From: Isoperla grammatica
Taxonomy: Eukaryota > Arthropoda > Insecta > Plecoptera > Perlodidae
NCBI GenBank assembly: GCA_945910005.1
Contig: OX246745.1
Location: 44,922,822-44,986,821, forward strand
Reading direction: 5' to 3'
DNA: 64,000 bases
The translations under genes and the position numbers were made by a program. The notes below the pieces were generated by a model. The model ran no database searches, was not told the DNA's origin, and saw only the letters and a list, made by a program, of their open reading frames with translations. This document shows positions 1 through 11,237 of the stretch, piece by piece; position 1 is the first letter of the stretch, and each line of letters opens with the position of its first letter.

Positions 1-339
1 CGAGTAAAATAATCCCTTATTCTTCTTTTTAAAACGTAAGTTGTTTTATGTATGTATACTATTTTTTGTATCATGTGTGTAAGCATACTTTTTAGTTTGT
101 ATGGATGTGATTGTCTTCTAAAATAAACTTACTTCAATTTATGAGAGTTTAATTGTATTGAATTATTGCGAAGCCTTCCGATAGTTCCTACTATATAGCA
201 GGTTCTATTAGTGGCATGCGATTTATCACTGTGCATGATGAATGCGTTATGTTTTAGCACGTTGGTTTACCTAAATCAGAAAATAATCAAATAAACGACA
301 AAACAACACTTCTATTGTTATAAGATGAGGCAAAAGCAT
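1..339. other. unannotated AT-rich flank
   Basis: AT-rich sequence upstream of gypsy element A. I see no open frame of note, no repeat unit and no RNA gene. Confidence 0.4.
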
Positions 340-728
340 TGTTAGGGAAGGGACAACCCCACCCTAACGGATAGAGTATAGTCTAGATATAGTTACATTG
401 TAGTAGTTATATTATATTGTAGTTAGTATAGTTAAAACATTTGTAGTATAGAATAGTTATAGTAGATTAGAGTAGGAAGTGTGAACGGGCCGGCCGGGCT
501 TGGTCGGGGGCGAGGGACGGGATGGTCGCCAGCCCGCCAGTATGCGCTGGGCACGGGAAGCGCACGGGCGGAGTAAGTCTGGGATAGACTGTTAGTTTGT
601 AGTTAAATGTTATTTCTAGTTTTGTTTTGTATGGTGGAATATTTCAACCGTGTTTAATAAAGTGTTATTTTAAGGTATATATGCTGTGTCGTAAATCTAC
701 CCCGCTAAGATCCCTAGAGAACATAACA
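340..728 (+). repeat. 5' LTR of gypsy A
   Basis: 389-bp LTR with inverted termini TGTTA/TAACA. AATAAA at 656-661 is a candidate polyadenylation signal. It matches 5517-5908 apart from scattered substitutions and small indels near the 3' end. Confidence 0.93.
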
Positions 729-730
729 AT

Positions 731-742
731 TGGGGGCTCGTC
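731..742 (+). promoter_or_regulatory. primer binding site, tRNA-Pro type
   Basis: TGGGGGCTCGTC lies two bases after the 5' LTR. It is the start of the classic tRNA-Pro primer site known from murine gammaretroviruses, and is complementary to a tRNA 3' end ending GAGCCCCCA. Confidence 0.75.
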
Positions 743-897
743 TAAACGTACTTTCTTTATTTCTCGCGTGTTTCATTTACATTATTTTGTTTTATCCCTC
801 GTGCTTCTTGAGTGTTCTAATTCTTCTCACGTGTTTCTCCGGACTGCTAGTGCACAAGACTCAAGTGCGTGATAGTGCATCAAGACTCAAGTGCGTG

Positions 898-1950
898 ATG
901 AATTTCAACGATGTGCCTCTTGATGTGGTGCAAACCATGGAACGCCTACGCTTGGCTGGTGGGGATGATGCGTTGGTGTCGCGGCTGCGAGCTGCATTCT
1001 TACCCTCAGGCGCTCAAGGCCAGGGCTCGGTGGCGACAAGCGGACCCCACGCGGTCGAGTCTACTTCACACCGGCTACTCTCCGCACCAGTACCTGTCGT
1101 TGGTACACCCACGTGCGTGCCTCAATTCTCCAGCACAAACCCGTTCTCCGCGGACATGTATTGTCCATCCGTCCCATCAGTGACTTCTACACTCCCACCC
1201 ATACCGCCCCGTCAGCACTTACAATTACCTTCACCAGGCCTATCTCCACGTGCAGTGCCAAAATCGTTAGGGACTGGCATACCCATGCCTGTGTATAATG
1301 GGCTCGGCGATTCCACTGACCCGCAAGATTTTCTGGCGTCCATCGAGCGGTACGCAAGGTCGAACGGATACGATATGGCGAGTGTCGTCGACCAACTCCT
1401 GCCAGTTGCTTTGGTTGGTGACGCTTATCGGTGGTTTACCTTCATGGGCGGGTTTCCCTCGTGGCGGGAGTTCACCATAGCTTTCCAAGCTGAGTATGGA
1501 CAGCCGGACTACCTTCTACATCTACAGGCTGAACTTAACGCTAGGACGCAGCACCCGGCTGAGCCCCTCACCGCCTACATCCGGACTATTGCACATTACA
1601 ACGAGCGTCTTTATTCTTCTGCGACTGACGAAGAGAAGGTCCAACGGGTACTTGGGCAAATGCGTCCACAATTGTTACCTTTTGTCCAGGGGCGAAAATT
1701 TCACTCCCTTAAGGACATGGCTGCGGCGGCCCCAGAGTATCAAGCCTTGGTGTGGCGTCAGGCGTCTTATGTTCTACCTCCACCGCCAGAAAAGTGTTGG
1801 CAAAGGATCTGGCGTTTTTCAGCCCCAATGGTTTGCCGAACCTAACTGCCGCTACCTCACGTGACCGCACAGCTTGCTGGACGTGTGGGGCCACGGGTCA
1901 CTTTAAGCGAAATTGTCCGCAGAGAAAGACGCAGGGAAACGGACGGCAGT
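898..1950 (+). pseudogene. gag of gypsy A, frameshifted
   Basis: Gag is the structural polyprotein that packages element RNA. I take the ATG at 898 as start because the first residues (MNFNDVPLDVVQTM) align with the Gag start in element B (MDMDNLPLDIVQAM); the frame upstream of it shows no similarity. The frame runs to a stop at 1843-1845. The CCHC zinc knuckle (CWTCGATGHFKRNC, about 1875-1916) is in a different frame, which places a frameshift near 1790. A second frame change near 1950 separates it from the protease. The conserved capsid-like core, with YRWFTFMGGFPSW and ELNARTQHPAEPL, lies at about 1425-1560. Gag is therefore not translatable as one protein. Confidence 0.88.
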
Positions 1951-1954
1951 GACC

Positions 1955-3010
1955 CTTCAGCCTGCGAAGGTAAGTCACGAGCGGTGTTTAATGCAGGTCA
2001 AATTGCTGGACAGCCATGATAGGGAACCAACAGTACAAGTCGTTGTTGGACCTACTACATTTAATGCCTTGTTGGACACGGGGTCGTCAGTAAGCTGCAT
2101 GGGTGCCTCGGTGCTGCAAGCGATCCAAGCTGCAGGCATAGTATCTCAAGAGGTATGTAAGTCCTTCATGCTTGCGGCCGATACTACCGCTGCGGATGCT
2201 GTTGCGGCAGTTACAGTGGGCTGGGATCACGGTCAGTGCCAGCTTCGTCCGTGGAATCTGCCAAACCTCAACAAGGACATAATCCTCGGCCGTGATTTCC
2301 TGCGCCTGGCTCGCCTTAATTTACAGTTTGACGAAGAAGAAGGACAAGCTGTATTTCCGACATTCACTCTGTACTCAGCACACAACGTGTCTCCTTCAAA
2401 TTCTTCTTCTGCTCCTGCGCACAATGTTTCTCCTGCGAAGTCTCGTCCAGATCCTCCCGCAGTCAACACTAACTTCATCATAGCACACGCAGCACCCGAT
2501 GAGCAGCGGTCCCATCAGGATATCACGGCTCAGCACTCTGTACCACCAGGTTCCAGTGGGACTCCTCCGTCAGTTGCATCTTGCCCGCCACACGTGCAAG
2601 ACGGCCTTCAATCACTCCTTACCCAATATGCTGATGTGTTTACACCTACACCGGGTAAAACGATTATAGAGGTCCACTCGATTAACACAGGTACAAATCA
2701 GCCCTTCAGATGCCGTCTACGACCCGTTAATACAACCAAAAGGAAAATTATGGACTCTCTCTTGGATGAGCTGTTGCATCAAGACATTATTGAACCAGGG
2801 GAAAGTGATTGGGCGGCGGCGCCGGTCATTGTTCCAAAGAAAACGGGGGGATATCTGCTGGCTATAGATTATAGACCCCTTAACAGATTGTCTACTGTAC
2901 CGGTGTACCCGATGCCTACGACATCATGGGTTCTGGCTCAATTGGGCCGGGCCAAGTGGTTTACAACGTTGGACCCTTCCCAGGGGTGTCATCAAAATAC
3001 CAGTCGATGA
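1955..3010 (+). pseudogene. protease and RT N-terminal part of gypsy A pol
   Basis: This frame begins just after the zinc knuckle. It carries the retropepsin active site as LLDTGSS (about 2071-2091) and a conserved ILGRDF motif. RT fingers and palm motifs follow: CRLRPVN, APVIVPKKTGGY and FTTLDPSQG, which contains the first catalytic Asp. The frame is lost near 2995, just after the DPSQG motif, and ends at a stop at 3008-3010. The RT continues in another frame. The retropepsin would cleave Gag-Pol and the RT would copy element RNA, but neither can be made from this copy as it stands. Confidence 0.9.
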
Positions 3011-4073
3011 AAAGGACAGGCACAAAACGGCTTTTATTTGCCACAGAGGAACGTTTCTTTATAAGAGAATGCCATTCGGACTAGCTGGCGGACCGGCACG
3101 ATTTCAAAAGTTAATGGATCGGGTGCTAAAAGGGTTAAAATACAAGTGCGTTATGCCGTTCTTGGATGATCTCATTATATTCTCCGAGACTTGGGAGGAG
3201 CACCTACAGCACCTATCCATGGTACTAGAACGATTGTATGATGCAGGGTTAACCATCAACCCCAGCAAGGTATTCTTCTTCCGTCAAAGACTTAACTTCT
3301 TAGGTCATGTCATTACACCAGGAAAATGCCACCCAGACCCAGCTAAGGTGCAAGCGTTGAAAGAATACCCACGTCCGACTAATGTAAAAACGTTGCGCAG
3401 TTTCTTGGGATTTGTGGGATATTACCGTCAATTTATCCCCCAGTTTGCTGAAATAGCAGCACCGCTAACTGCCCTACTTCGTAAGACATCGTTGTGGCAA
3501 TGGGGAACCAGCCAAACGCAGGCCTTTCACACGTTGACCTCCGTTTTGGGAGAAGAGACAACTTTGTTCCTTCCGGACCTGAACAAAAAGTTTGTCGTTG
3601 AAACGGATGCATCAGGCATTGGTATTGGGGCTGTGTTGCTACAGGAACATGAAGGATTACTCAGGCCAGTAGAGTTCATCAGTCGACGATTGGATTGCCA
3701 TGAGAAAAACTACACGGTTCAAGAGTGGGAGTGCCTGGCAGTCGTGTGGGCTGTTGAGCGGTTTCGGCCGTATTTAGAGTTTGCACCTTTTGATGTTTAC
3801 TGTGACCATGCTTCGTTAACATGGATGTTCCAGACGTCTCAAACGTCCAATAGAGTATGGCGTTGGGTTCTACGCCTTCAGGGGTTCGTTTGTACCATGA
3901 AGTTTCGAAAAGGATCGGCAAATGTTCCTGCTGATGCTCTCAGTCGGGCCCCATGTCAGTTGACTGAAGATAGCACACGCACGAGTCTCGCCGAAGATCT
4001 TTTCCCGTTGCACGACCCAGTCTCAGAAGAATTGGTTAAATTTGAAGCAGCAACGGTGGCGAATATTGACTAG
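2998..4073 (+). pseudogene. RT C-terminal part and RNase H of gypsy A pol
   Basis: The frame picks up the RT at HQIPVDEKD and continues through MPFGLAGGPARFQ. The catalytic box is FLDD (about 3160-3171), an accepted variant of YxDD. RNase H follows with ETDASG, VQEWECLAVVWAVERF, a CDHAS motif and a PADALSR motif, matching the four acidic residues of the Ty3/gypsy RNase H. An in-frame TAG at 4071-4073 stops it just before the integrase, where element B reads straight through. The frame resumes directly after this stop, so the codon looks like a point nonsense mutation. Confidence 0.9.
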
Positions 4074-5522
4074 GTGGATGTAAAGGTCCTGACTGATGCT
4101 GCGAAGTTGGTGGATCTTCAAGTAAAAGACACAAACCTAAGGGCTTTGAGGCAACATCTGTTCGATGGGACGGTGCCGGACGACGTACAGATGGCAGCCT
4201 GGGTTCAAAATGCAGCACGTGAGAGTTCGGTAAGCAGCAATGGATGCCTTGTTCGTAGTGTCGGAGCTGGAAGCGAGAAGAACCAGAAGAATAGACACGG
4301 TGACCATCTCAGACTTTGGCTGCCAATGGTCCTCCGGAAGCTCGTTCTCCAAGTCGAACATGAACATCCGTTAAGTGGTCATCCTGGTTATTTCCGAACT
4401 CTTCAGAGGATACAACACAGATACTCCTGGAGAGGTATGCGGGCTGACGTGGCTGCATATGTCCGTTCATGCAATATTTGTCAGGCATTCAAGCCGAAGC
4501 TTCAAAAACCAGTGGGGATGATGGACAGCCGCTGGCCGGATTCACCTTTCGTGGAGCTTTCCGTTGACTTTGTTGGGCCCCTGCCAACGACTCCCAAAGG
4601 TCACAAACATATGCTTGTAATTCTGGACAAATTCACCAAATATGTGGAAATATACCCACTACGATCGCCAACTTCCAAAGCGGTTATACCTTGTATGGTT
4701 GACTTCTTCTGCCATCATGGTTTTCCCTTCGCCATTTCAAGCGACAATGGCAAGGCATTTGTGAGCAATATGTGGAAAGGGATATTACAACATATCGGTA
4801 TTGTGGAACGTCACACCGTGCCTTACAGACCAGCTGGCCAAACTGTCGAACGCTACAATGCCATCATAAAGCAGGGGCTAAAAGCCTATTGTGATACTCA
4901 TCGTGATTGGGATCAACGGCTTCCCGAAATTGGCTTTGCGCTTCGTACTTCTATGAGCACAGTCACGGGACACACGCCCGCCTTTCTCTGTTATGGGCGG
5001 GAGCTTCGCACTCCGTGGGATCTGCAACCTACTGCACAACCCGTAAGACCAGCGCCTGGAGGCGTCGATGACTTTGCGGCGCAGCTGGACCAACGCATCA
5101 CGCAAGCGATGGAGTTTTGTCGTCGGAATATGGCCAACGCGTACCAGCGCCAACAACGGGTTTACAACAGCAGAAGGCAGGACAACACCTTCCAAGTGGG
5201 GGATGCAGTTCTACGAGACCAGCACGTGCTCAGTGATGCCTCCAAGGGAATTGCGGCGGGTTTGGCTCCAAAACGTGATGGTCCGTTTACCATAGCCAAG
5301 TCCCTGGGACGCAACACATATACGTTGTTGGACCAACGGAGGAAACCAGCCGGCACAGCTCACGCGGACCAGTTAACGGCGATCGTACCTCCTCCTGATT
5401 GGGTGACGGAAGTCAGGCCGGCTTTGCCACGAACGACTACTGCAGCTCCACCACCTCCAGGGCGGCACCAATACCAGCTCCGGAGTCGGGGAAGGGAGCC
5501 TTTAAGGGGAAGGGATTGTTAG
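4074..5522 (+). pseudogene. integrase of gypsy A pol
   Basis: This is the downstream part of the same frame. It holds the H2C2 zinc-binding module (HEHPLSGH followed by RSCNICQAF) and the DDE catalytic core: Asp in VDFVGP, Asp in SSDNGKAF and Glu in GQTVERYN. Thirty-four residues separate the second Asp and the Glu, one fewer than the usual 35, and element B is the same. A GPFTI-type C-terminal module follows, and no chromodomain is visible. The stop codon is the TAG inside the first bases of the 3' LTR (5520-5522). The part is intact but separated from RT by a nonsense codon. Confidence 0.9.
5504..5515 (+). promoter_or_regulatory. polypurine tract of gypsy A
   Basis: AAGGGGAAGGGA sits one base before the 3' LTR, the expected site for plus-strand priming. 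Confidence 0.8.
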
Positions 5523-5908
5523 GGAAGGGACAACCCCACCCTAACGGATAGAGTATAGTCTAGATATAGTTACATTGTAGTAGTTATATTATATTGTAGT
5601 TAGTATAGTTAATACATTTGTAGTATAGAATAGTTATAGTAGATTAGAGTAGGAAGTGTGAACGGGCCGGCCGGGCTTGGTCGGGGGCGAGGGACGGGAT
5701 GGTCGCCAGCCCGCCAGTATGCGCTGGGCACGGGAAGCGCACGGGCGGAGTAAGTCTGGGATAGACTGTTAGTTTGTAGTTAATTGTTATTTCTAGTTTT
5801 GTTTTGTAAGGTGGAATATTTCAACCATGTACAATAAATAGTGTTATTTTAAAGTTTATATGCTGTGTCGTAAATCTACCCCGCTAAGATTTCCTAGAGA
5901 ACATAACA
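5517..5908 (+). repeat. 3' LTR of gypsy A
   Basis: 392-bp LTR, slightly diverged from the 5' copy. AATAAA lies at 5833-5838. It ends ACATAACA directly against the 13-bp minisatellite. Confidence 0.93.
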
Positions 5909-5910
5909 AC

Positions 5911-6757
5911 GTTATTCCCGCAAGTTACTCCCGCAAGTTGCTGCCGCAAGTTAATCCCAAGAGTTACTCCCGCAAGTTATTCCCGCACGTTATTCCCACC
6001 AGTGACTCCCGCGATTCACTTATGCAAGGTAAACCGCAAGTTATTTTCGCAAGTTAGTCCCACAAGTTACTCCCGCAAGTTAGTCCAAAAAGTTACACCC
6101 ACGAGATACTCCCGCAAGTTGTTACCGCAAGTTACTCCCACAAGTTACTTCCGCACGTTAATCCCGCAAGTAACTCCCGCAAGTAAATCCCAAAAGTTAC
6201 TCCCACAAGTTTCTTTCGCAAGTTATTTCCGCAAGTTAATTTCCACAACCTTCTCCCGCATGTTACTCCCGCAAATTACTCCTGCAATTTACTGCTGCAA
6301 GTTATTCCCGCAAGCTAATCCCGCAAGTTTCTCTCGCACGTTATTCCTGCAAGTTAATCCAAAAAGTTACTCCCACAAGTAACTCCCGCACCTTAATCTC
6401 GCAAGTTACTCCCACAGGTTTTTCCCACAAATTACTTCCGCAAGTTATTCCCGCAAGTTACTCCCGCTAGTTAATCCCGCATGCTACTCCAGCAAGTTTC
6501 TCATGCAAGCTACTCCCCAAATTACTCATGCGAGTAACTACTGCAAGTTTTTCCCGCAAGTAACTCCCGCAAGTTACTCCCGCAAGCTATTCCCACAAGT
6601 TACTCCCGCAAGTTTTTCCCACAAGTAACTCCCGCAAGTTACTCCCACAAGTAACTCCCGCAAGTTACTCCCACAAGTTATTCCCACAAGTTACTCCCGC
6701 AAGTTACTCCCGCTAGTTATTTCCACAAGTTACTCCCGCAATTTATTCCCGCAACTG
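5911..6757. repeat. 13-bp minisatellite, array 1
   Basis: Degenerate tandem array of the 13-mer GCAAGTTACTCCC, about 65 units, starting at the end of the gypsy A 3' LTR. Thirteen bases give a frame cycle of 39 bases, so it produces repetitive open frames that are not genes. The same unit recurs at 25358-25890. Confidence 0.92.
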
Positions 6758-6762
6758 TTCTA

Positions 6763-6890
6763 ACCTAACCTTACCTATCCTAACCAAACCCAACCTTACC
6801 ACATACAGCCGCAGTACCTGAGCAAGTTAATCCCGCAAGTTACCGCTGCAACTTATTCCTGAAACTTATCCTACCTAACCTAACCTGTAA
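6763..6890. repeat. short degenerate CCTAA-type runs
   Basis: Two short stretches (about 6763-6800 and 6868-6885) contain tandem CTAACC/CCTAA variants, which resemble the arthropod telomeric TTAGG motif on the minus strand. They are too short and irregular to be a telomere. Confidence 0.45.
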
Positions 6891-6894
6891 GTAT

Positions 6895-7564
6895 TGCTTT
6901 ATCTGTAAGTATTGCTCGGTTCAACTTCAGACAAGTGGCAACGTATAAAAACTAAGACAAGGGCTAGTACATATTACCATAGCAATCTTTAATTTTATAA
7001 CGGTTGCTATGTTATATCGGTTTATATACGCGAAGTTCATTCAAGTTTCCTACATAAATAAGTTTAAATAGATAATCATTAAATATATGAAGCTGAAAAA
7101 GCTGAAACTTCTAATACTAATCAAACATACATTAAAAGACAAATTCTTTCAGATCAATATGTTTCTAAAATTAATATTGGAGCCCCAAACAATTAGGTTC
7201 CGAATGTCTGCAAAGTGAAACTCAACTTGTACTTAAATTTAAGTTAGGTATTGAAGCTCGTGGCTCCGCCCACAGAAATGATCCTTCGTACAGTATCTTC
7301 CTCTGGGGAAAGTTTGGTGCTTTTATCACAAGGTGCATGATCATTGTACCCGTCACTAATAAAGTATTTAAGCAAAATAATGTCGTGTTCAAATTAAGAT
7401 TGTACGATCTGAATTGTGGATGTGCTTTATACATATCATATTCTACCCACTTCTGCTAGACAGCAATATTTCCATTTACGTAAGTTTTCAATTTCAATTT
7501 ATTGAGGGTCATTATTACACAAGCAGAAGAATAATATTTTGAGTGTGAGCGACTGTCATCATAT
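6895..7564. other. unannotated interval
   Basis: AT-rich sequence between the minisatellite and the next LTR element. I see no recognisable gene, repeat unit or RNA. Confidence 0.35.
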
Positions 7565-8377
7565 TGTCATGAAAGACTGTGTTTCATGGATTTGAGCCCT
7601 TTCTGATCGGTGAGATTCCGTGGAGTTGTTTGGACAACTGGTGTCGTAATGTTTTGAGTATTGTAACTGGGTCAGTTGGCTATGCAGTTATTGTGCATGG
7701 TCGGCGGGCCTAGCTAGTTAAGTAAACAGATGATTGGGACAAGCGTCGGGATTCATAACATAATGTACGAAGGTCGGCGGTTTTGTCCAAAACATTATCT
7801 GTTTAATTGTTTACTCATTATTGTTACGATGTTATTGTTGTCGGCAATTCCTCGCCGTGGCAAGCGATGTCGTAGAGAGACGTGACGTCATGAGGAAGGG
7901 GTTTATAACCAAGGTGTGTGGACACGGGGGGGGGACTCAAGCTGGAACACGACTGAAGAGAGCAAGGAGAGTGAATCACGGAACGACGAAGGGAAGAGTG
8001 ACTAACGACGTCGAGGGAAGCCGGAGCCGGGAAGCCAGTCACCAACCACCTCGGGGCGGGAAGCCGGGACTACGACTCGGGTGAGTCTGGGATTGATTGA
8101 CGGGTCTTGACGGTATGTACGTGTTATAGCCCAGGCCTCATGTTCACAGGACTAGGTTGTGTAATGTTACATAATTCCCGTCATTGAATAAACGTAATTC
8201 CTTGTTGATGAATCATGGTATTTCTTTGAATGAACTGCATTGTGAACAATCCCACCACACGATCCCCGTTAGTGGCACGGCAGGGCTGGGAGCGTATCGC
8301 TACGCCCATGTCACGATTACAGGGGTAATCGTGACGATGATCGTTCGTCCAGCCTGGTACTGCCGTGGTACATAACA
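7565..8377 (+). repeat. 5' LTR of non-coding LTR element
   Basis: 813 bp. It contains a TGACGTCA motif (7882-7889), a TATA-like TTTATAA (7902-7908) and AATAAA (8187-8192), in the order expected for U3-R-U5. Small open frames inside it are repeated in the other LTR and are not convincing genes. Confidence 0.87.
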
Positions 8378-8380
8378 AGC

Positions 8381-8396
8381 TGGTGGAGTGCGCCGG
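8381..8396 (+). promoter_or_regulatory. possible primer binding site
   Basis: A TGG-initiated sequence (TGGTGGAGTGCGCCGG) begins three bases after the LTR. Position and TGG start fit a primer site. I could not assign the tRNA. Confidence 0.35.
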
Positions 8397-8839
8397 TCTC
8401 GTTTAATTAATTTTATTCGAACCTGTGAATGGGATTTTGGGATTTGCAGTTTTATTTTGGTTCATCAATGGGAATTATTGTTATTCACTTGTGTGTACGT
8501 GTTTGGCAGCGTGTGTTGTGTGTGCATGCGTGGATGTAGGCACGGTAGCATTGCGCAGAGAGTGCTGCGTCGGGAGTTATATTGTTTTATGCTGGTGATG
8601 TAGTAATTATTCGTGTAATATGGGTCAGCGCGGTGTGGTTTATTCTGCTGATTTTTGGTCAATGCCGGCATGAATTTTATGTCCGATGTTTTCAAGTACT
8701 AGTTTGTTTGTGCAGTGTTATTGTGTTTGAGTTGATTCTATGTATGAATGGTTTGGATGAGAGGTTTTATCACACTTTGGCCACCCTTTTGTCATTTTTT
8801 TTTTTCCCGTGAACTCGCGACATGACAAATGGTGTGAAT

Positions 8840-8985
8840 ATGTGCGCCTTTGGAGGGCGATGTGACCATTGGTCCATTGGAGGTCCATACGTTCGCCTTT
8901 GGAGGGCGATAGGACCATTGGCTGTCCATGTGTTCGCCTTTGGAGGGCGATAGGAGGACCGTGGGAGGTCCATGTGTACGCTTTT
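8840..8985. repeat. short GTTCGCCTTTGGAGGGCGAT repeats
   Basis: Three to four imperfect copies of a unit containing CGCCTTTGGAGGGCGAT, spaced roughly 50 bases apart, in the internal region of the non-coding LTR element. Confidence 0.7.
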
Positions 8986-9091
8986 GTGGCGCGTGTACAC
9001 GTAAACATCTGTAAATGTGCGTGTGTGTTTTGAGTGCATGTTCTACTTTTGGTTTATGGATGTTCTTGTTTCGAGTAGGTGTTTAGGTGGC

Positions 9092-9330
9092 TGATACATA
9101 CATACATACATACATACATACATACATACATACATACATACATACATACATACATACATACATACATACATACATACATACATACATACATACATACATA
9201 CATACATACATACATACATACATACATACATACATACATACATACATACATACATACATACATACATACATACATACATACATACATACATACAGACATA
9301 CATACATACATACATACATACATACATACA
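9092..9330. repeat. (CATA)n microsatellite
   Basis: About 60 nearly perfect CATA repeats with one CAGA interruption near 9294. The long open frames across it in several phases come from the repeat and are not genes. Confidence 0.98.
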
Positions 9331-9889
9331 AGTAATACTTTCATTAACGTAATTGTGCTATGCATATTTTTTTTTTTTTATAGGTAGGCTTTCATTACTG
9401 TTTTATGTTTAGGATAGGATAGGTGAAGACAATTTTGTGCAGTGTTCTTTTTGTTTCGTTCTGTAATATATTGTATATTATATTGTTTTATTTTAATTTT
9501 GTTGCAGTTAATTGTAGTTTAGGTTCTTTCGTTCATTCTTTTCGTTTCCCTCGGATGAGCTGTCGTTTCGGAATGTAGCTTATTCTTACGTCAGCAGTCC
9601 GTGGTGTGTGTAGTCAGTTGCGCTATGTATGCAAGTCAGCTGGTTGCTGTTTTTTTTTTTTTTGTCATGGCGGGCTGGCTATAGTGTTTTCGCATCAATC
9701 GTGACGACGATTGTTGCGTCAGTTTACGTACGGGGGGTGGGCTGTGAATTGCTGCAGAGTTGCGGTTCTTTTGGGGCCTTCCGTTTGGTAGGTGTGACGT
9801 CGCAGGGCCTGAAATGACTTATTACTTCGGTGATAGGGGGAGGTCCTCGGATGCGAGTCATGTGTTGGGTGTCTCTACTTGAGGGAGAG

Positions 9890-10580
9890 AGGCGCTATGG
9901 CATCATTCGGGAGATGTTCAGGCTCTGGGTGATGCCTACAAGTCGTTTTGGATATGTGGCTCCTTGTGATCTAATATGACCCAGCTCTTTCGGGGGTTGG
10001 GGAGAGGTCGCATGCGAGTCCATAATTTGGGTTCTCGTGGTGGGGACAGTACAACGGTGCCACTCGGGAGATATTTAGGCTCTGAGTGGTGCCTGCGTGC
10101 ATTTTGGGTATGTGGCTCCATGTGATCTAATATGACCCAGCTCTTTCGGGGGTTGGGGAGAGGTCGCATGCGAGTCCATAATTTGGGTCCTCGTGGTGGG
10201 GACAGTACAAAGGTGCCACTCGGGAGATATTTAGGCTCTGAGTGGTGCCCGCGTGCGTTTTGGGTATGTGGCTCCATGTGATCTAATATGACCCAGCTCT
10301 TTCGGGGGTTGGGGAGAGGTCGCATGCGAGTCCATAATTTGGGTCCTCGTGGTGAGGACAGTACAACGGTGCCACTCGGGAGATATTTAGGCTCTGAGTG
10401 GTGCCCGCGTGCATTTTGGGTATGTAGCTCCACGTGATCTATTATGACTTATCTCGTCGGAGATGGGGGGAGGTCACGTGTGAGTCGTGCATGTTGGATG
10501 GAGTTCTCGTGGTGGGAACAGTGCTACGGTACCACTCGGGGGACACTTAGACTCTTGGGTGTTGCCTACGCACAATGGGC
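9890..10580. repeat. 156-bp tandem repeat inside LTR element
   Basis: About four imperfect copies of a 156-bp unit. GCATGCGAGTCCATAATTTG occurs at about 10010, 10166 and 10322, with diverged outer copies. An open frame of 165 codons on the minus strand follows the unit (156 is divisible by 3) and resembles no protein I know. Confidence 0.85.
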
Positions 10581-11237
10581 CTCGGACCTAATATGACTCA
10601 TTCCTGTAGGGGGAATGGGGAGAGGTCAGGGAGGGGGCAATGGGTCTCCGTGGTGGAGAGGCCCGAGTTCGACTCCTGACGCTGTATGAGTGTGGGGAGT
10701 CGAGCGCGATTACTGGCCGGCGGCTGTAGCCTGCGTTGCCGCGAGGCAGGCCGCGTACGGTCGCTAGTAGCAGCGCTCCGGTGGGCGTTCTCAATATTTT
10801 GCTCATTTTTATTATTGTACTTTTGTTTTTTGTTATTTTTTGCCACTGTTATTCATGTACGGATTGCTTGTGAACTGAGGGCTGGGTTGTTGAGCGTACA
10901 TTTTAGATTAAGTTAGGAAGAGGTGGTTGTTGCTGCTTCCTCGGCATAAGTTGTACACGCTGGCGTTTCGATAACTGGCGGTCCGGAGCCACGCCCATCT
11001 CATCCATCTGTGGACATGTCACCAACCTCCTCTCAGTCTCTCTACGGTCTATTCGATTTCATCCTGAAGACGCATCGCATGGGGGAATCTCACGAAGGCC
11101 GATGACCTGGGGGGACTTCTGGACGTCTTGACCAAGGGAAGGACAGGGAGATTAGTGCTCTCCGTCTTGAGGGGGTCGCCCAGAAGGGGTGTTTCGAAGT
11201 CGGAAAATCGAGGTCGATTTTTCCGGAGCCCCAGGGA

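Larger units (their letters stand above)
340..5908 (+). mobile_element. Ty3/gypsy LTR retrotransposon A, decayed
   Basis: The element has two LTRs (340-728 and 5517-5908) that start TGTTAGGG and end TAACA. It has a tRNA-Pro-type primer site after the 5' LTR, a gag to pol order of zinc knuckle, protease, RT, RNase H and integrase, and a polypurine tract before the 3' LTR. The coding part is broken by three frame changes (near 1790, 1950 and 2995) and an in-frame TAG at 4071-4073, so it cannot make a full Gag-Pol. The LTRs differ at roughly a dozen positions by eye, so it is older than element B. I find no matching target duplication: AGCAT precedes it and ACGTT follows. The protein order and motifs match element B closely, so the two are the same lineage. 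Confidence 0.95.

Noticed and set aside
5162..5356. Antisense frames within gypsy pol genes.
   Set aside because: Shadows of the sense coding sequence.
340..5913. Target duplication for gypsy A.
   Set aside because: AGCAT before and ACGTT after do not match at any 4-6 base offset I tried.
7821..8084. 87-codon frame present twice (also 11494-11757), which could look like a conserved duplicated gene.
   Set aside because: It lies inside the two identical LTRs and has no recognised domain, so its duplication follows from the LTRs.
9043..9387. Open frames of Tyr-Val-Cys-Met and Thr-Tyr-Ile-His repeats.
   Set aside because: Direct translation of (CATA)n.
10640..10690. tRNA-like B-box sequence (GAGTTCGACTCC) in the non-coding LTR element.
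   Set aside because: No A box at a suitable distance and no cloverleaf. A single 11-base match is expected by chance.
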